From: Toxotes chatareus
Taxonomy: Eukaryota > Chordata > Actinopteri > Toxotidae
Assembly: GCA_016801885.1 (NCBI GenBank)
Contig: CM028896.1
Location: 16,958,501-17,022,500 of the forward strand
Length of the DNA stretch: 64,000 nt
Reading direction: 5' to 3'
Part shown: in pieces, positions 12,701 through 24,823 of the stretch
How positions within the stretch are numbered: position 1 is the stretch's first letter
How the letters are laid out: each line of letters begins with the position of its first letter
Translations under genes and position numbers: made by a program
The notes under the pieces: model-generated
Databases searched by the model: none
Told to the model about the DNA's origin: nothing
Seen by the model: the letters and a program-made list of their open reading frames with translations, nothing else

Positions 12701-13438
12701 TGAAACAACAATCTCTAAAAATAAATGACCGTTAATTCACTTCATTCGTCAGACTTTAATTTGATTAAGTGGTCACATGACTTTCCCCTTAGTTAACATT
12801 GATTTGGAAACCTTTAATTTGTCAGGGAGAAAATATGGATTTATTTTATTCTGCTGAGCAGACGTGAAGTCGGACATTAGAGCAGAGACCTCCCATATGT
12901 CCGTCTGAGGACATGTCTCATCCCCTCATCACAGGACACAACAAAAGACAGAGACAGCGACAGTGGCAGCACAAAGGTGACGAGAATCGGCATCTGCTAC
13001 GGCGACTGGTGTTAGAAACTGAAACATGAATGATTTTAATAAAGTTAATCAATGATGGTGGGCACAGAAGGAACTACAGCTCCCATCATGCTTCGTCGTC
13101 TCCATCATTAACTCGGTTTGGAAGCGTCTGCAGTTTGTTTAATGGAAACACATTAATATGGTGATTGATTTAAAACATATCACACAGCCTAACGTGTGTT
13201 ACGTTATCTGGGTTTCCCTCAGCTCTATGCACCACAACAACTCTGGCTCTTCTTCGTCTCTTTGTGCCACCTGTCACTGTCAGTCTGTTGTTTCCTCTGT
13301 CAGCTTAACGCCCTGAGTGTGTGTGTGTGTGTGTCTGCCATCACCACTCACTCACCCCAGCTCTCCTCTCATTGGTCGGGTTCCACAGGTAGCAGTAAAG
13401 CCCAGGAAAGCTCCACAGAAGAAGAGGCTCCTCGGTAG
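6781..13438 (+). CDS. cnnm3: CNNM3-type metal transport mediator (cyclin M3)
   Basis: Eleven coding exons: 6781-7488, 7569-7903, 8193-8369, 8708-8865, 9298-9441, 9528-9686, 10390-10559, 11188-11284, 11448-11578, 11732-11858, 13389-13438. All have GT-AG ends and compatible phases, giving 751 aa. CNNM proteins are membrane proteins linked to magnesium transport. Visible parts are a signal peptide (about 1-25), a lumenal/extracellular segment, membrane segments near 175-197 and within 237-322 (DUF21 domain), a CBS pair (about 362-505) containing YNHPLHFVF and LVTLEDVIEEIIKSEI, and a cyclic-nucleotide-binding-like domain (about 555-700) with GRVEVEIGKEGLKFENGAF. The region VHQSPVS plus HPSVNQEV favours CNNM3 over CNNM4 or CNNM2. 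ATG 6781 has a good context (A at -3, G at +4) and precedes the hydrophobic leader. The last exon, ending STEEEAPR, is the least certain. Confidence 0.93.
9687..9722 (+). repeat. GT microsatellite and G-run at cnnm3 donor 6
   Basis: A (GT)n tract followed by twelve G residues starts exactly at the 5' splice site of exon 6, so the donor GT is the first repeat unit. Confidence 0.9.
10705..10740. repeat. Perfect 16-bp inverted repeat in cnnm3 intron 7
   Basis: TTCCCTTTTTAATTTG (10705-10720) and its exact reverse complement (10725-10740) are separated by four bases, AGGA. The AT-rich stem-loop is in the 628-bp intron 10560-11187. No family recognised. Confidence 0.95.
11417..11440 (+). repeat. 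GT microsatellite before cnnm3 exon 9
   Basis: A run of TG dinucleotides ends seven bases before the AG of the exon 9 acceptor (exon starts at 11448), taking the place of a normal polypyrimidine tract. Confidence 0.85.
11579..11600 (+). repeat. GT microsatellite at cnnm3 donor 9
   Basis: The 5' splice site after exon 9 (last base 11578) is the first GT of a run of about ten GT units. Confidence 0.88.
12091..12140 (+). other. cnnm3: Possible alternative terminal exon of cnnm3
   Basis: A strong pyrimidine tract (about 12025-12085) ends in TTCAG at 12090. Spliced after exon 10, the downstream 50 bp stay open in the required phase and add 16 residues, EFPVNFSFFDTIENYC, before TAG. This would replace the 16-residue tail encoded at 13389-13438. 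The human CNNM3 tail, as I recall it, has GSS at the same point and so supports the downstream exon as the main form. Whether this one is used is unknown. Confidence 0.35.
12210..12234. repeat. CA microsatellite in cnnm3 intron 10
   Basis: About twelve CA units. The same intron also holds shorter GT runs near 12376-12414 and 13314-13333. Confidence 0.9.
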
Positions 13439-14349
13439 TGCAGCTCTGTCTGCCCGCTGTAAACAAACAAACAAACAGCTTAAAAAAAAAAACACCTGCT
13501 CCAACCTTGCAGAGATTTTTTTTTTTGTTTCTATCGCTAAATCATCTGTGGCTGGAATGTAGTTTTTGGACATGACTGGAGTGAGAGTGATTTGATTTGT
13601 CTGTTTGTAGATCCACTGCTCACACTCCTCATCTCTGTCCCCATTCCTTTACATGTTTCCATGGCAACAATTGTTTTATATTTCTCTGTGTATATACACA
13701 CATTTTATTTTAAGTTGGCGGTGCCTTTCTTCCAGGTTTAGCCTTTCATGCTAAACTCTGCGTAGCCATTCCTCACGTTTGTCTGTCTGGGTGCCAAAGC
13801 TGCACGTGTGTGTGTGTGTGTGTGTGTTGTCTGTGTATGTTTGTGTGTGTGTGTACTGAAGCAGCCGTCCGTTTTAAGACACTACAAAAACTCAAGCTGG
13901 TTAAAAGCAGATTTGCACATTAAACGTGTGCACTGTTGATCGCCCGGGTTTTACTCCCTCAGACGTGGACGTGTGTGAAACGCATCATTTCAGGTTTGAC
14001 CTTTGAACCGATGACAGTTTATACTGTAAATATTCAGATTAGAAACAGTGAGGGGTAGAAAACGTCACAGTGGCCTCCACACTGAAAAACTCCCTCTAAC
14101 AAAGACTGAGAGGTTTGGTTGGTTTTATTTTTGATGTTTAGCAGAAGTTTAAAACGGCCAAAAAACAAAGCTCAGTGGTTTTAATTAAAGTGGAAACAAA
14201 AAGTCCATCGCTTTCATTGTCCATTAATTCAGCTGAGTCATACTTCTTCTTAGTTTGGAGCATTTGCTGGTTCCAGCTTCTCAGATGTGAGAGTTTGCTG
14301 CTTTTTGTGTCACGTATGACTTTAAACAAAAAACACGAAGAGGAATAAA
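13439..14349 (+). other. cnnm3: Probable cnnm3 3' UTR
   Basis: No open frame follows the TAG at 13436-13438. The stretch is mid-GC with a GT microsatellite at 13806-13828. The first clear AATAAA is at 14344-14349; others occur near 16255 and 16647, so the real 3' end could lie further right. Confidence 0.4.
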
Positions 14350-15236
14350 CGGAGAAAATAAGCAGCAGATTGTTCAGTAATGAGGAATAAGATATGTCTG
14401 GTCCTGAAACACACTCAGTGCCTGTTAGCAGGAGACGTTCAGTGTTGGTCTTTAAATATGATTTATTGACAGAATATCATGAGACTGAATCTTTGTATTG
14501 ACCAGAGGCAACTTTGAGCCACATAGTTTGTATTCATCATTAACTCCTATTAATGTAATTGTTAATAATTTACCTATTTCTTATTAAAAACATGCATTCC
14601 TTGACAACGACACTCACAGTTTATCATCATCTAAAATACATAACCTGAAGAAAAAAAGCAGGAAAAGTCCAATTAAAAGTAAAGTTAAAGCAAATGGGGA
14701 AAAACACAGGTGAGATACAGATTTGAAGCAGGTGAGTCGGCTGTAATATCAAGCGTTCCCTCTGTAATCACACAGTGAGAAGCAGCTTGTTAACACAGTT
14801 TTAACCAGACTTCAGTTTGTGTCTAAGTAAGTATGAGATTACTCAGAGTATCGTTCAGGACTCAGAAGGTATTTAATTTGGTCCAGCAGGGGGCGCTGTG
14901 AATCTGCTGCCTGCACTGATCTCACTGTGTCATTTACAGTCAGGTGAACAGTAAACTGGTGAGTGTGCTCAGATCCGTCTGCTCAAACATCGATTCGATC
15001 TTTAAAGCACCTTGTTTGTTACCCTGTGTTAACATTCCAGTACGTTCACATCTGTGTGTGTGTGTGTGTGTGTGTGTGAGTCTAACATACAATATTTCAC
15101 TAGTGCAACTCAGCCAGCAAGCATCCAGCCATCACCTTAACTCCATTTCCCATACTGCATCTGTGCTTAAACATGTGTTGTACAGGAGTTAAACATGGAG
15201 GCGTGTGGAGCCATTTAACTGAATCAGTACTCACAG

Positions 15237-15289
15237 GTCACGTCTTCAGAGCTGTAATCTCTGTCTCTGCGACGCAGCTCCTTTGACTC
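15237..15289 (-). other. Possible internal exon of an unidentified minus-strand gene
   Basis: On the minus strand a T-rich tract ends in ACAG, followed by a short open segment encoding ESKELRRRDRDYSSEDVT and then a consensus donor (GTGAGTAC). Only one frame is open through the segment. It is charged and looks like coding sequence, but I do not recognise it. It cannot join directly, in frame, to the candidate first exon at 25943-26010, so one or more exons would have to lie between. It may be a chance exon-like sequence. Confidence 0.3.
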
Positions 15290-16759
15290 CACTGTAAAAA
15301 AACAAAACAAAGAAAAAACATGAGGCCTGTGTTTAAGGCAGAAATCGTTGAAATAACGGTCGTCACTTCCAGAAAGTGTTTCCTCAGTCAACAGCCAGTG
15401 AGTAAAGTTAGCAACTACTTTGATATTCAAGATATCGTTTAAGTCACTTTACAAGCAAAAATGCCAAAAATGTTCTGGTTCTGGTCGAAGACTTCGAGGT
15501 TTTGGACAAAACCAGACACAGACATCAGCAGACACCTTCGTCATCATCATCATCATCAAGCTGACGATTAAAACGATTAATCGGGGAAACTGTCAGCAGA
15601 TTAAGTAAAAATGAAAACAGCTGTCAGTTTCAGACTTTTCGCTCGTAGTTGTTCAAATCAAAAGTGACACAAATAGTTGTGTAAAGAATCTTAAAGCACA
15701 AAACAAATTGTCCTCAGGGCAATAAAATCAAGATCAATCAACCAAAACATTAAAAAATAAAATAACAGCTGAAACTGAGCAACGCAAACAAGAAGAAACA
15801 AATATAAGAGTAAATTATTTAAGTGGTAAAACAAAGTGATAAAAGTAAAAATGTAAATACATGAGACAAATACCAGGACGTATCCCTCCGCCGCGGCTCA
15901 GCTCAGCTCAGCAAGGAAACAGACAATTTCCCACTGGAACGGGAACTATTTCATTTGAAGCCTCGTACTTTCACTAAAAATGAGTTCCTCATTTTTTACA
16001 GTGCAGTCACAGCCCCAGCTGATGTGAACACTCAGAGTCTGACATGTGAGTGTCGTGTTAAACGTTTCAGTAGCAGTTGTTTAGGACTGAGCTCTGCACC
16101 AGCTGTTACATTACCACCCTCTCCATCTCTTTCTGTGTGTGTGTGTCATTCATTCAGTGTTATCACTCGAGCGTTTTGCCATTTTCCAAGAGGATTTTTT
16201 TTGACTGTGTGATTCTGAGTAAATATTTTTCAGCAGTTCTGTTTTGTTTTGTTGTAATAAATCTGTTTCTATGGTATCAAAAGACTGAATGTAAAAAAAA
16301 AAAAAGATAATCAATCAATACTTTGTGCTACTTAAACTGATTGAGAGAAATGTTTTGGGTGAGGAGGGGTGGGGGGCTGTGTATTAATATATGACTGCTT
16401 AGATAGAGTATAATTCCAGGATGTAGTTTATAGGCAAAGCAAGTCTCAGTTTTCAGGTACAACCACACTGTTACCATAAGAGTTATTGAGAGCTAAACGA
16501 TTAAGTCAGTTCCTCTTTCTGTCCAGTTACATTTGTAGAGAATTTTCTCTCATTCTTTCTTTTTTTTTTTTTTTTGTTGGGGAATGCTGCCAGTTTGGGT
16601 GAATTAAGACTCCACTGCATTTAACACTTTAAATAAGTTTCTTAGGAAATAAACTCAATCCTGTTCTAACTGTGTCTGTTTGCCTTTTCTGTTCCCACAC
16701 AGACAGGACTGATGTCCTGTGCTTAGGTGAATGTACTCAGTGACTTTCTAAGGTTCACA

Positions 16760-16995
16760 AACCAAATTCCAAGGTCTCCAGCTCTCAAAACGCTCACCAA
16801 CAAGCTCCCCTCCCAGTTCTAGCTCGAGGAGAAGGTCCCGGTTTCCGGCCTGGACAGTCCGGCCCTTCCCCTGAGACCAGTTTGCCTTGGGAGACCCTGC
16901 CTGGGGCTGCTGTCCCCCGACAACACAGCTCCCAGGATCACCGGGGACACACAAAAAGTGTGATAGTGTTAAAGTGGAGATTCTCAGAGGGGACT
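16760..16995 (-). mobile_element. Possible decayed retroelement fragment
   Basis: This GC-rich patch stands out from the AT-rich flanks. On the minus strand it contains CCAAGGCAAACTGGTCTCAG and a run reading CTCGAGCTAGAACTGGGAGG, which resemble sequence I associate with fish non-LTR retroelements. No long frame, terminal repeat or target duplication is visible, so the class is uncertain. It could instead be a lost exon or a GC-rich regulatory block. Confidence 0.3.
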
Positions 16996-17779
16996 GAAAG
17001 TCCAGGTCCATTTAATTTAAAAGTTGATATTTTTGCAGCACCATGTCACACAGCGCGTTCTACATGGCAATAAAACAAAATGTGAATCTGCTGCCAACGC
17101 ACAGGTGTAGCTCCACGGCAGCAGTGAAGGACACACCTGAACGTTTCCTCTCAAACATCATGACAAGAATCTGCAGGTTCATCTGAGAAAACACGTTTGT
17201 AAATTCATTCATGCTTCCCACATTAACACAGATCCCATCAATCAGCCAACCAACCCAATCAGTTTACACATCCAGCAGTTATCAGTAATCATTCACTGTC
17301 TGCGTCCGTGTGATGAGTTTAAGTCCTCGCTCTCGTTTAGAGATTTAAAAGCTGTAAACAGGGTTTGTTTACTGCGGGTGAAAATGAAGCTGAGCAGTAA
17401 ACAGCTGCGGTTTGAGCCGATAATCAAATAAATAATAGCTGAAAATCTCTGTGAAGCTGAAGGGAGCTGCAGACTGTGAACACACACTCCTCCACACACA
17501 CACACTCACTGATAGGATGCTGTGGTTAACACTCTACCGTGTCCGTCACTATTTCCATTACAGGAACACAACTACCTGCGAGCTGAGGGTTGACCTTTGA
17601 AATGAGGTTATAAACAATTCTGGTTCTGAGAAAACAATTTCCTATTTGTGTTCAGCTGCTTCTGTGATCAGTGAGAGTCAGCGAGAGTAAAACCTGTGAG
17701 AGTAAAAATATTCACACACATCAGTGGTTTCCAACATGTCCTGTCTGCGAGAGGTGGAATTTAACTGAGGACATTTATC

Positions 17780-18065
17780 ATTAAGTATCGTAGTTTAAGT
17801 GCAGATACCTCAAAAAATACTGGAGTGCTTCATCCTCCACTCCTCCACAGTAAAACATACACAAAACACACTGACAGGGACCGTTACTCTGCATAACCAG
17901 TACTTTTATAATCATACTAACTCTCACTGTCGCACATGTTGTAGGTAGACGTACTTTGCATATTTTCAATTTATGAAACTTTATACTTCACTGCACCACA
18001 TCACAGAGGGAAATATTTCCCTTAGTAACTTTGATTTTACAGACAAAACTTATGATCGGCTTAAA
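17780..18065 (-). repeat. Interspersed fish repeat (AGTACTTGAGTAAA family), copy 1
   Basis: Contains TTTATACTTCACTGCACCAC, CACAGAGGGAAATAT and an ACTTATGATCGG-type block. The same ordered blocks recur near 28990-29200, 34430-34640 and 38270-38620, which shows a dispersed family. Class not established from sequence alone. Confidence 0.55.
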
Positions 18066-20406
18066 AAACATGACGTATTACTGTGGAGTTAGCACCAGTG
18101 AGACCTGCTCCGGTCAGAGCTGTGCAGAGGTCAGGAGGAGACCTGGCTTTAATGACCTGTGCTCACTGTTATCTTGTGCACATGAGATTTAATTAAACTA
18201 AAAAAAATGGATCTTTGTGAGCTCCAGAATTTAACACTCTGAATGAGGCCACTTTGGATCATTTTGAATAATGGATAATTTTAGCAGGTGTTGGCACTTT
18301 TACTTCTCTCAGCCCTGGACAGATGCATGGACACAGACAGACGTCCTGCCGTCTTTACGACTGCACTGTAAGTCCAAAATATTCTCCAAGCAAAACATAA
18401 ACAGAAATAGATTTCACTATACAAGTTAAATTCAATCTAAGGTTAAGACAGAACGACAAAACATGTCATTGACAGGTGCAGGTCAGAGCATGTCTTCAAT
18501 ACCCACCTGACAAACTATATAAAAGATTCAATAAGCAGACCACAGGTGCCACTTCCTGCCACAGGGCTGCAACTTACAAGTCAGTTCCTCATCACACAAA
18601 TGTCCCTATTTTTTTTAATATTTGCCACGTAAGGTTCATTCTGTCTCTGGTGACTTCATTTGGAAATTCCACCGTAATTCCCCGTTAGTGCTTGTGGTTG
18701 GCAAAATGCAGAGAATGAGACGGGGTCACAGCTAATACCAACAGAAGATGGACTTCCCCAAGAGATGTCATCATACATTATACCCAGCTCCACATCCTTT
18801 TCATAAATATAACCACTGCCATTCCCTCCAACCTCAGCAAGAAACAGCAGAGGTCACAAACTCAATACATTCTCTACAAAGATGATGATGTTGGCTAACG
18901 AACGTTTTCGAGCTACAATAAAATGACACGGAGCTAAAGTGAGCTTTCAGAACGGCTCAGAGGTCGTCATGCTTCCACGCCGATCTCTGGCACCAGTGTG
19001 GTCACGTATAAAGGCTTTGGCCGCGGTCAGACTCAGCCCCTGTGAGGCAGTAAGGTCAGCAGATATCACGCCTCAAGATTGGAAAGTTATGAGAGTAGTT
19101 TACGAGATAACCAGCTTTTTAGATAAACCATAGAACCGGATTGTGAGGGTTTCTGTTCTCTTAACCTCAGACCCAAACATGTTCTCCTGGTTAACCCTTA
19201 GATACTGATTGGTGTCATGCCAACCAGGTTCACACATGCTGTCTCATAAGAAGCGCAGTATTTCAGTTTGCACTCGGGTGGCTGACGTGACGCTGCCTGT
19301 GGTTTTACATGGTTCATATCACACTGCTCTGTGTGACCACACTGAACATTCATGCAATTCATCCCTCACTCTTTCACAATTTTCAGCCACACATGAAAAA
19401 GCTCATATGATGTGACCGTCCCGAGCAGGTTTCACAGAGTTTACCCCTGAGCCAAACTGAGAACAACAAACGCAACTCTCCTCAACAAAGGAGGCAAAAC
19501 ACGGGCGAGAACAGTTTAAGCAAAAGTCACAATCATTTTGTTAGAGTTATAACTGGGTTATAATGACACAATTCATTTAACATGTACTGAAAGATATCCG
19601 GGGCAGGACTCTAACTTTGTGGGATGGTTAAGAAAAATAATAGAAAATGTCATGAATTTGCAAAAGGAAATCTCAGATCTCAGTATAGAAAAGCTAAAGA
19701 ATTATGATAAAGTGAAACACTTAAGAAAAGTACAACAAACTGGTGAATAAATTCAGACTCCAATACAAAATCTAAAAGAACACATATTTTTGTAAATCTA
19801 AAAGTCAGCACATCACAGCTGAGGAGGAAAGACCGTGGTTTGTTTTTTTTTTTTTTCTTTCTTTTAAGCTTCTATGTCAACCACAAACTCACTTAACTGA
19901 CACAAGGACGAGACTGAAATCACACAGTCCCTTCTTACTTCCGATGGGACATTTCATGCCCCTTAACTTCCCTGTGGTTAGAAGCGGAGGTGGGGAAAGT
20001 TTTCACTTTGCTCCGTGAAATGAGTTCCCGGCAGATTCATCAACAACAGCACCAACACATTAAATCGAATGCAGTTACTGTTACACAGTCAAACTTACTG
20101 CACATTTCTACAGTAAACACCTGACAGCTTTATGACTAACCTGCACACTTACACTAACAACAGGAATTAAGATGCCTGCAGCTTAGAAAAAGGCAGATAA
20201 TGGTTTCAGTTTCAGTGTTTGTTTGTTTGTTTGTTATCGTAGAACAGGAAGAAACAAACGAAAAAAGAAAACATCTGTTGGTGTGATCAAGAGGTTTCAC
20301 GTTTTGAAAAATCTTTGAATGACTGGTCCTCAGTGGTAACCACCTTTTCACAGCTTCTGTCAGAAGGGCGAAGTTAACATGAAAGTGTGTGATGACATCA
20401 ATAGAT

Positions 20407-20407
20407 C

Positions 20408-20439
<32 letters not shown>

Positions 20440-20456
20440 GACAGAGAGAGAGAGAA
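20407..20456. repeat. GA microsatellite upstream of il1b
   Basis: A slightly interrupted (GA)n tract lies about 200 bp before the il1b start codon. Confidence 0.93.
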
Positions 20457-20657
20457 AGTCTGAAGCTACATCAACAACAAGGAAGCTGCTGATTACAAAA
20501 GAGGCGTCTGCGACTGCGGATGCGACAGTGAACCTGCAGGGTGACACGTGGCTGAGGCTGCTGAGCCAGAGACGGACACATCACTAACAAATCAGAATCT
20601 ACTCAGCTCCTTCACGCTTGTTCTTTCTATCATAACCGAGCAGTTTACATCAAGACG
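20457..20657 (+). promoter_or_regulatory. il1b: il1b 5' UTR and proximal promoter
   Basis: Sequence between the GA tract and the start codon. It contains no upstream frame of note and no clear TATA box. A CCGAGCAG at about 20635-20642 could be an acceptor for a noncoding first exon, which many fish il1b genes have, but the upstream exon is not identifiable here. Confidence 0.4.
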
Positions 20658-23382
20658 ATGTCGGAGTTTGATCTGAGTGACGCCCTGGAGAGGTAAGCCC
20701 ACAAGTCTCAAGTGATGTTTGTACCAAACCTCACAGCATTCTTTAATTTAGCTTAATTGTTGCCTCCATTTACTGTTGGCAATATAAAGACAGGTTAAAA
20801 CAGGTTAAACAACTATTGAATCTGTAAGCAGGAGTTCCTGAATGTCAGCTGCTCACAGCTTTACACCGAGTCGTCCTCAGGATGTAAAACTGAGTTACTG
20901 CTTCCAAAAAAAGGGAACGTCCAGCTCGGCTGTTTCGCTTCTCACTTCCAGCATCTTCTACTTTAAAAGCAAACAAAAAAAAAACAAAAAAAAAAACACT
21001 GAATTAAAGGTGTATTATTTACAGGCATATGTCATTTAGTACAACTAACTTCACACGCAGTCAGATCTCTATGATTTTCAGTTGGTGACTAAAAACGTTT
21101 CGAATGGAACATCTGATGGGTTGTTTTTTTTTTTCCTGTTTCAGCCCTCTCACACCAGAGCCCTGCTGCTATGACATGACGGTAAGATGATTGGTTTTCA
21201 CACCCATGTTCATCTACTGTCACTTCCAGATTCCTTACACTTACACTTCCTTATTTCATACCACCAAGACAATACGTATGTAAGATGAGGTGTGTACTGA
21301 AAATATTTCTGAAGGATCCAGACACGCAGTATTAAGATCTACATTGATGTTAGTAGAGATGGAGACAGCAGGACATAATTACTCCCAGGAGTAAACAAAC
21401 CGCAGCATTATTCATTGTCCTCCAGATTAAACAAAAAAAACGCATCGTTTGTAACTGTCCTCCAGAACAACATGTCGAAGCACTTCCTGATTCGGTGTCA
21501 CTATCGACAGGACGATGTCACTTTGTCTCTGTCTTTGAAAACCATTCACAAATCACTGCTTCAAAAATAAATGGTGACAGTTTGCTGACATGTGTTGGGA
21601 CATCATGTGTGCTTTCCATTTTTCATTCTTTGTTCTGTAATGTTTAGGGTATTCAACAAGAGATCATCAATCTTGATACGGGACTGGACCTGGTGGTTTC
21701 CCGTCGCCGAAGGAGCATGCAGGGTGCAGCTACGCTGGTGATGGCGGCGAACAGGATGAAGAATCCCCCAACTTCCAAAGAGCTCAGCAACAGTGAGCTG
21801 TGCATGGCGATCATGGAGAGCCTGGTCGAGGGTGGGTAGTGACAGGACACACGTGGATGCTTCACATTATCATATGATCCATGACACGTGATAAAGAGCC
21901 TGTTCTTTGATCAGCAGGCTGTTTCTGTAAGCCTGCTGACAGAAGCTTGTGAAACAGAGGCTGGACCGGACGTGACGCCCTGACAGCTGCTAACATCTCA
22001 TCCCTCCTCTCCACAGAAACTGTTGTCCAGAAGGTTGAAAACTTCACCACAGGAGAGAAAAGAATCATCTTCCAACGCGTCAACAGTGTGAGGGAGTGCA
22101 CTCTGAGCGACGCCTGTAAGAAAGATATCGTCCACGCGACAGGAGAGTTAAAACTGGAGGCCCTCACTCTGAAAGGAGGACACGGAGATCGCAAAGGTAC
22201 GAGGGTCATGAGTCCACGGACGAAAAGTACATTCACTCAGTTACTGTTCTCTGAGTACACAGATTAAGATTTTACATAAAAATCATACTGCATTATATTA
22301 AACCAGTGGTTTCCAACCTTTCTGGCCTGTGACCTCTTAGAGACAAAGCAGTGCCGCTGGGGATCTTCAGCATATTTCACATCTGTTGTTTTCAGTTCCA
22401 CTCAACAGACACTTCCCCTCTCAACTCCCCAAACTTCTCTAAATTTCATTTAAACAACTGTCTGAGGCCCAAAGATGTGAAGTACTGATGTATCCCATGT
22501 TTCACAGGAAAAGTAGAAAATATGGAAAGAAATCTGTGTATCAGAGGTTTATTTCTTTCTTCTCTCATCTCCCATTAATCATCTGATGACCCCTCAGATT
22601 TATCTGGTGAGCCTTTGGAGGGGCTCAACCCCTAGGTTGGGAACCACTGAACTAAACCAGCTCACTGCCTATAAAATGGTGGCAGTAAATCAGCTGCTGT
22701 TTCTTTAACATTAAATCATGTTGCTGTTGTTTTTGTTTTTTTTTGTTTCCGTCACATCAGTGAGTTTTAGGCTGTCCAGGTACATCACTCCCTGCGTCCC
22801 TGCGGGTGAGACTGGTCAGACTGTTGTCCTGTCAGTCACCAACCAAAACCTGCACATTTCCTGCATCATGAACGGCGACAAGGCTGAGCTGCACCTGGAG
22901 GTAAATAAATAATCACACACGTGTCTGTACGCCTGTCTTTGTGAGGACACTCTCTGACATGATGTCTTCTCCTGCCTCTTACTCAAACCTTAACCAACAC
23001 AAGTAACATGCCGACACTGAGATCCCTGCACTGTTCCTGTGTATTTCCATTTTATGCCAATTTATTCTTTTTCTTTTATGACTTTACATCTTTTTTTCTC
23101 ATGAGTTGGCAGAAATGACTTTCACACGTGAAAGAACTAACTTCCTGTTTATCCGTCCTATGGCAGCAATGCAGTGAGGACTGTTTAAATCGGATCAGCA
23201 GCGACAACGACATGGACCGTTTCCTCTTCTACAAGAGAACCACAGGAAAATCTGTGATCACGTTTGAGTCGGTGAAGTACTCCGGCTGGTTCATCAGCAC
23301 TTCCTCTGAGAAAGAGAACCAGCCGGTGGAGATGTGCAGGGTGGATACTGCCCAGCGTCTCACCAACTTCAGGGTGAATTAA
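20658..23382 (+). CDS. il1b: Interleukin-1 beta
   Basis: Six coding exons: 20658-20692, 21145-21181, 21648-21831, 22017-22196, 22761-22900, 23167-23382, all GT-AG and in phase, giving 263 aa, the usual fish size. IL-1 beta is a secreted pro-inflammatory cytokine that signals through the IL-1 receptor. There is no signal peptide, as expected for unconventional secretion. Residues 1 to about 115 form the propeptide, including an RRRRS cluster; the rest is the beta-trefoil domain. The IL-1 family signature region is FESVKYSGWFIST (225-237), with Ser where the family pattern has Pro. The first exon, MSEFDLSDALES, matches the usual fish start. No mammal-type caspase-1 site is evident. A MITE-like element sits in the intron before exon 5. 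Confidence 0.96.
22305..22651. mobile_element. hAT-like MITE in il1b intron 4
   Basis: The element opens with CAGTGGTTTCCAACCT and closes with AGGTTGGGAACCACTG, near-perfect terminal inverted repeats of about 16 bp. Flanks TATTAAAC and AACTAAAC match at six of eight positions, consistent with an eroded 8-bp target duplication. The CAGTGGTT terminus is typical of hAT-family elements. It has no coding capacity. Related fragments lie at about 46870-46930 and 56553-56670. Confidence 0.7.
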
Positions 23383-23807
23383 AAAAGCATTTTGCTCTTA
23401 TTGGCTGAAGGAGCCGCATCCGTTCGAATGTATCCAGAATTATGCTGCTTTTTTTTTTTTACTCTTTATTCTACCTGACCACTAGATGGCAGTGTTGCCT
23501 GCTGTATGATAAAGCTCTGAGCTCTGGGAAGCAGAAAAAAACTAATACCCACTAAAAGTACTGACTTAAAGCGTTTCTTCTTTGCTGGAGAATTTTGTAA
23601 CGGGATATTCCTCAAAACTACTGATTTTGGGTTTTTTTTTTTTATTATTAGTGCCCATCAAATTCATATTCTACATTGTTATAGCAAATGTGATAGTTTC
23701 ATTTTTAACTGTTGTTATGTTTCACTTATATAAATCATTGCAAGCTTAAAGGTAAGGGGCTGAATACGCCTGGTTCTGTGAAAAAAAAAAAGAATGTTCA
23801 TGTTTTC

Positions 23808-23813
23808 AATAAA
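23808..23813 (+). other. il1b: il1b polyadenylation signal
   Basis: AATAAA about 425 bp after the stop codon. The intervening 3' UTR has poly-T runs and no obvious cluster of ATTTA instability motifs. Confidence 0.6.
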
Positions 23814-24570
23814 CCTTTTAATGCAGAGCTTTCTGTGGCTGCTTCTCGAAAAGCACTGTGCATCTCTGCTGTGTTTCATGATTGTGAAATAGTGACCACT
23901 GAGTAGCAGCTGGTACGTTGCTGAAATCAAAGTCTGCCAATCACCTGCAGCAGTAAAACTTAAAAATTGTTCAGTGCACAACAATAATAAAATAAAACAG
24001 AAAACATTTGCTTAGTTACCGAATAAACTGCAGGATTTACATGTTAAACAATCAGATGAACATGTTATTACTAAATACTATCACTACTCCCAATTCATTT
24101 TTTGAAACAAGAAAAATAAGGAAGGCTGCAACACTAGAATTATGAAAAATGACTGGCATTAAGAACTATTTGAGATATTTCCCCAGCACTGGCACATTGT
24201 CAATTTTTCAAAAAAACTAAATTAAAGACATGAAAGACTTGGTTAGGGACTAAAAATACTCAAAAAGCAGATTTTATGCACTAAACAATGGATCAAACTC
24301 TTCATACGATTTGAATGTAAACTCTGAATCTGCAGATGAATTCATAGAAAGTTAAAGTATGAAATAGCAGAAAGATGCAAGACTCCAGTAACGTCCAAGT
24401 ACCTGAGTTTTGTACTTGAGTAAATGTATTTAGTTACTTTCCACCACAGGCCTTGGTACATTATATTATTATATTAGTTATTATTCTACTTAATTATATT
24501 CAGTTAGGGCCATTAAACATACAACAGTAAAAACCAAGCACAGCACAAGTTTAGCTGCATATTTGACAAT

Positions 24571-24600
24571 GAACGACTGTGAAAACTGTCACAGTCGTTC
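24571..24600. repeat. Perfect 12-bp inverted repeat
   Basis: GAACGACTGTGA (24571-24582) pairs exactly with TCACAGTCGTTC (24589-24600) across six bases, AAACTG. Confidence 0.95.
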
Positions 24601-24823
24601 TGAACCAAACATCTGCAGCACTAAGCACGTCACAGTTTCCCTTCTCGTCTGAGATATGACTCTTTACTGATTCCTCTCAAAGGAACAAATGGCAAGATCC
24701 TAACAGTGTCCTGATACAGAGGTCAAAGGTTTCCAGGTTGTCCACCTGTGACAGCCGCATCAGCTGAAAATGTTGAAACACACCGGAGCTCGTTTACATC
24801 TGAGTGTCTCTGCTGGTGTAAGG

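Larger units (their letters stand above)
14350..20400. other. Gene-poor interval between cnnm3 and il1b
   Basis: I see no convincing multi-exon gene here. Contents are scattered AATAAA motifs, a GT tract near 15054-15078, an ATC run near 15540-15557, a T-run near 16559-16576, one possible minus-strand exon at 15237-15289, a GC-rich insertion at about 16760-16995 and a fish interspersed repeat at about 17780-18065. The stretch 18.1-20.4 kb shows only short chance frames. Confidence 0.6.
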
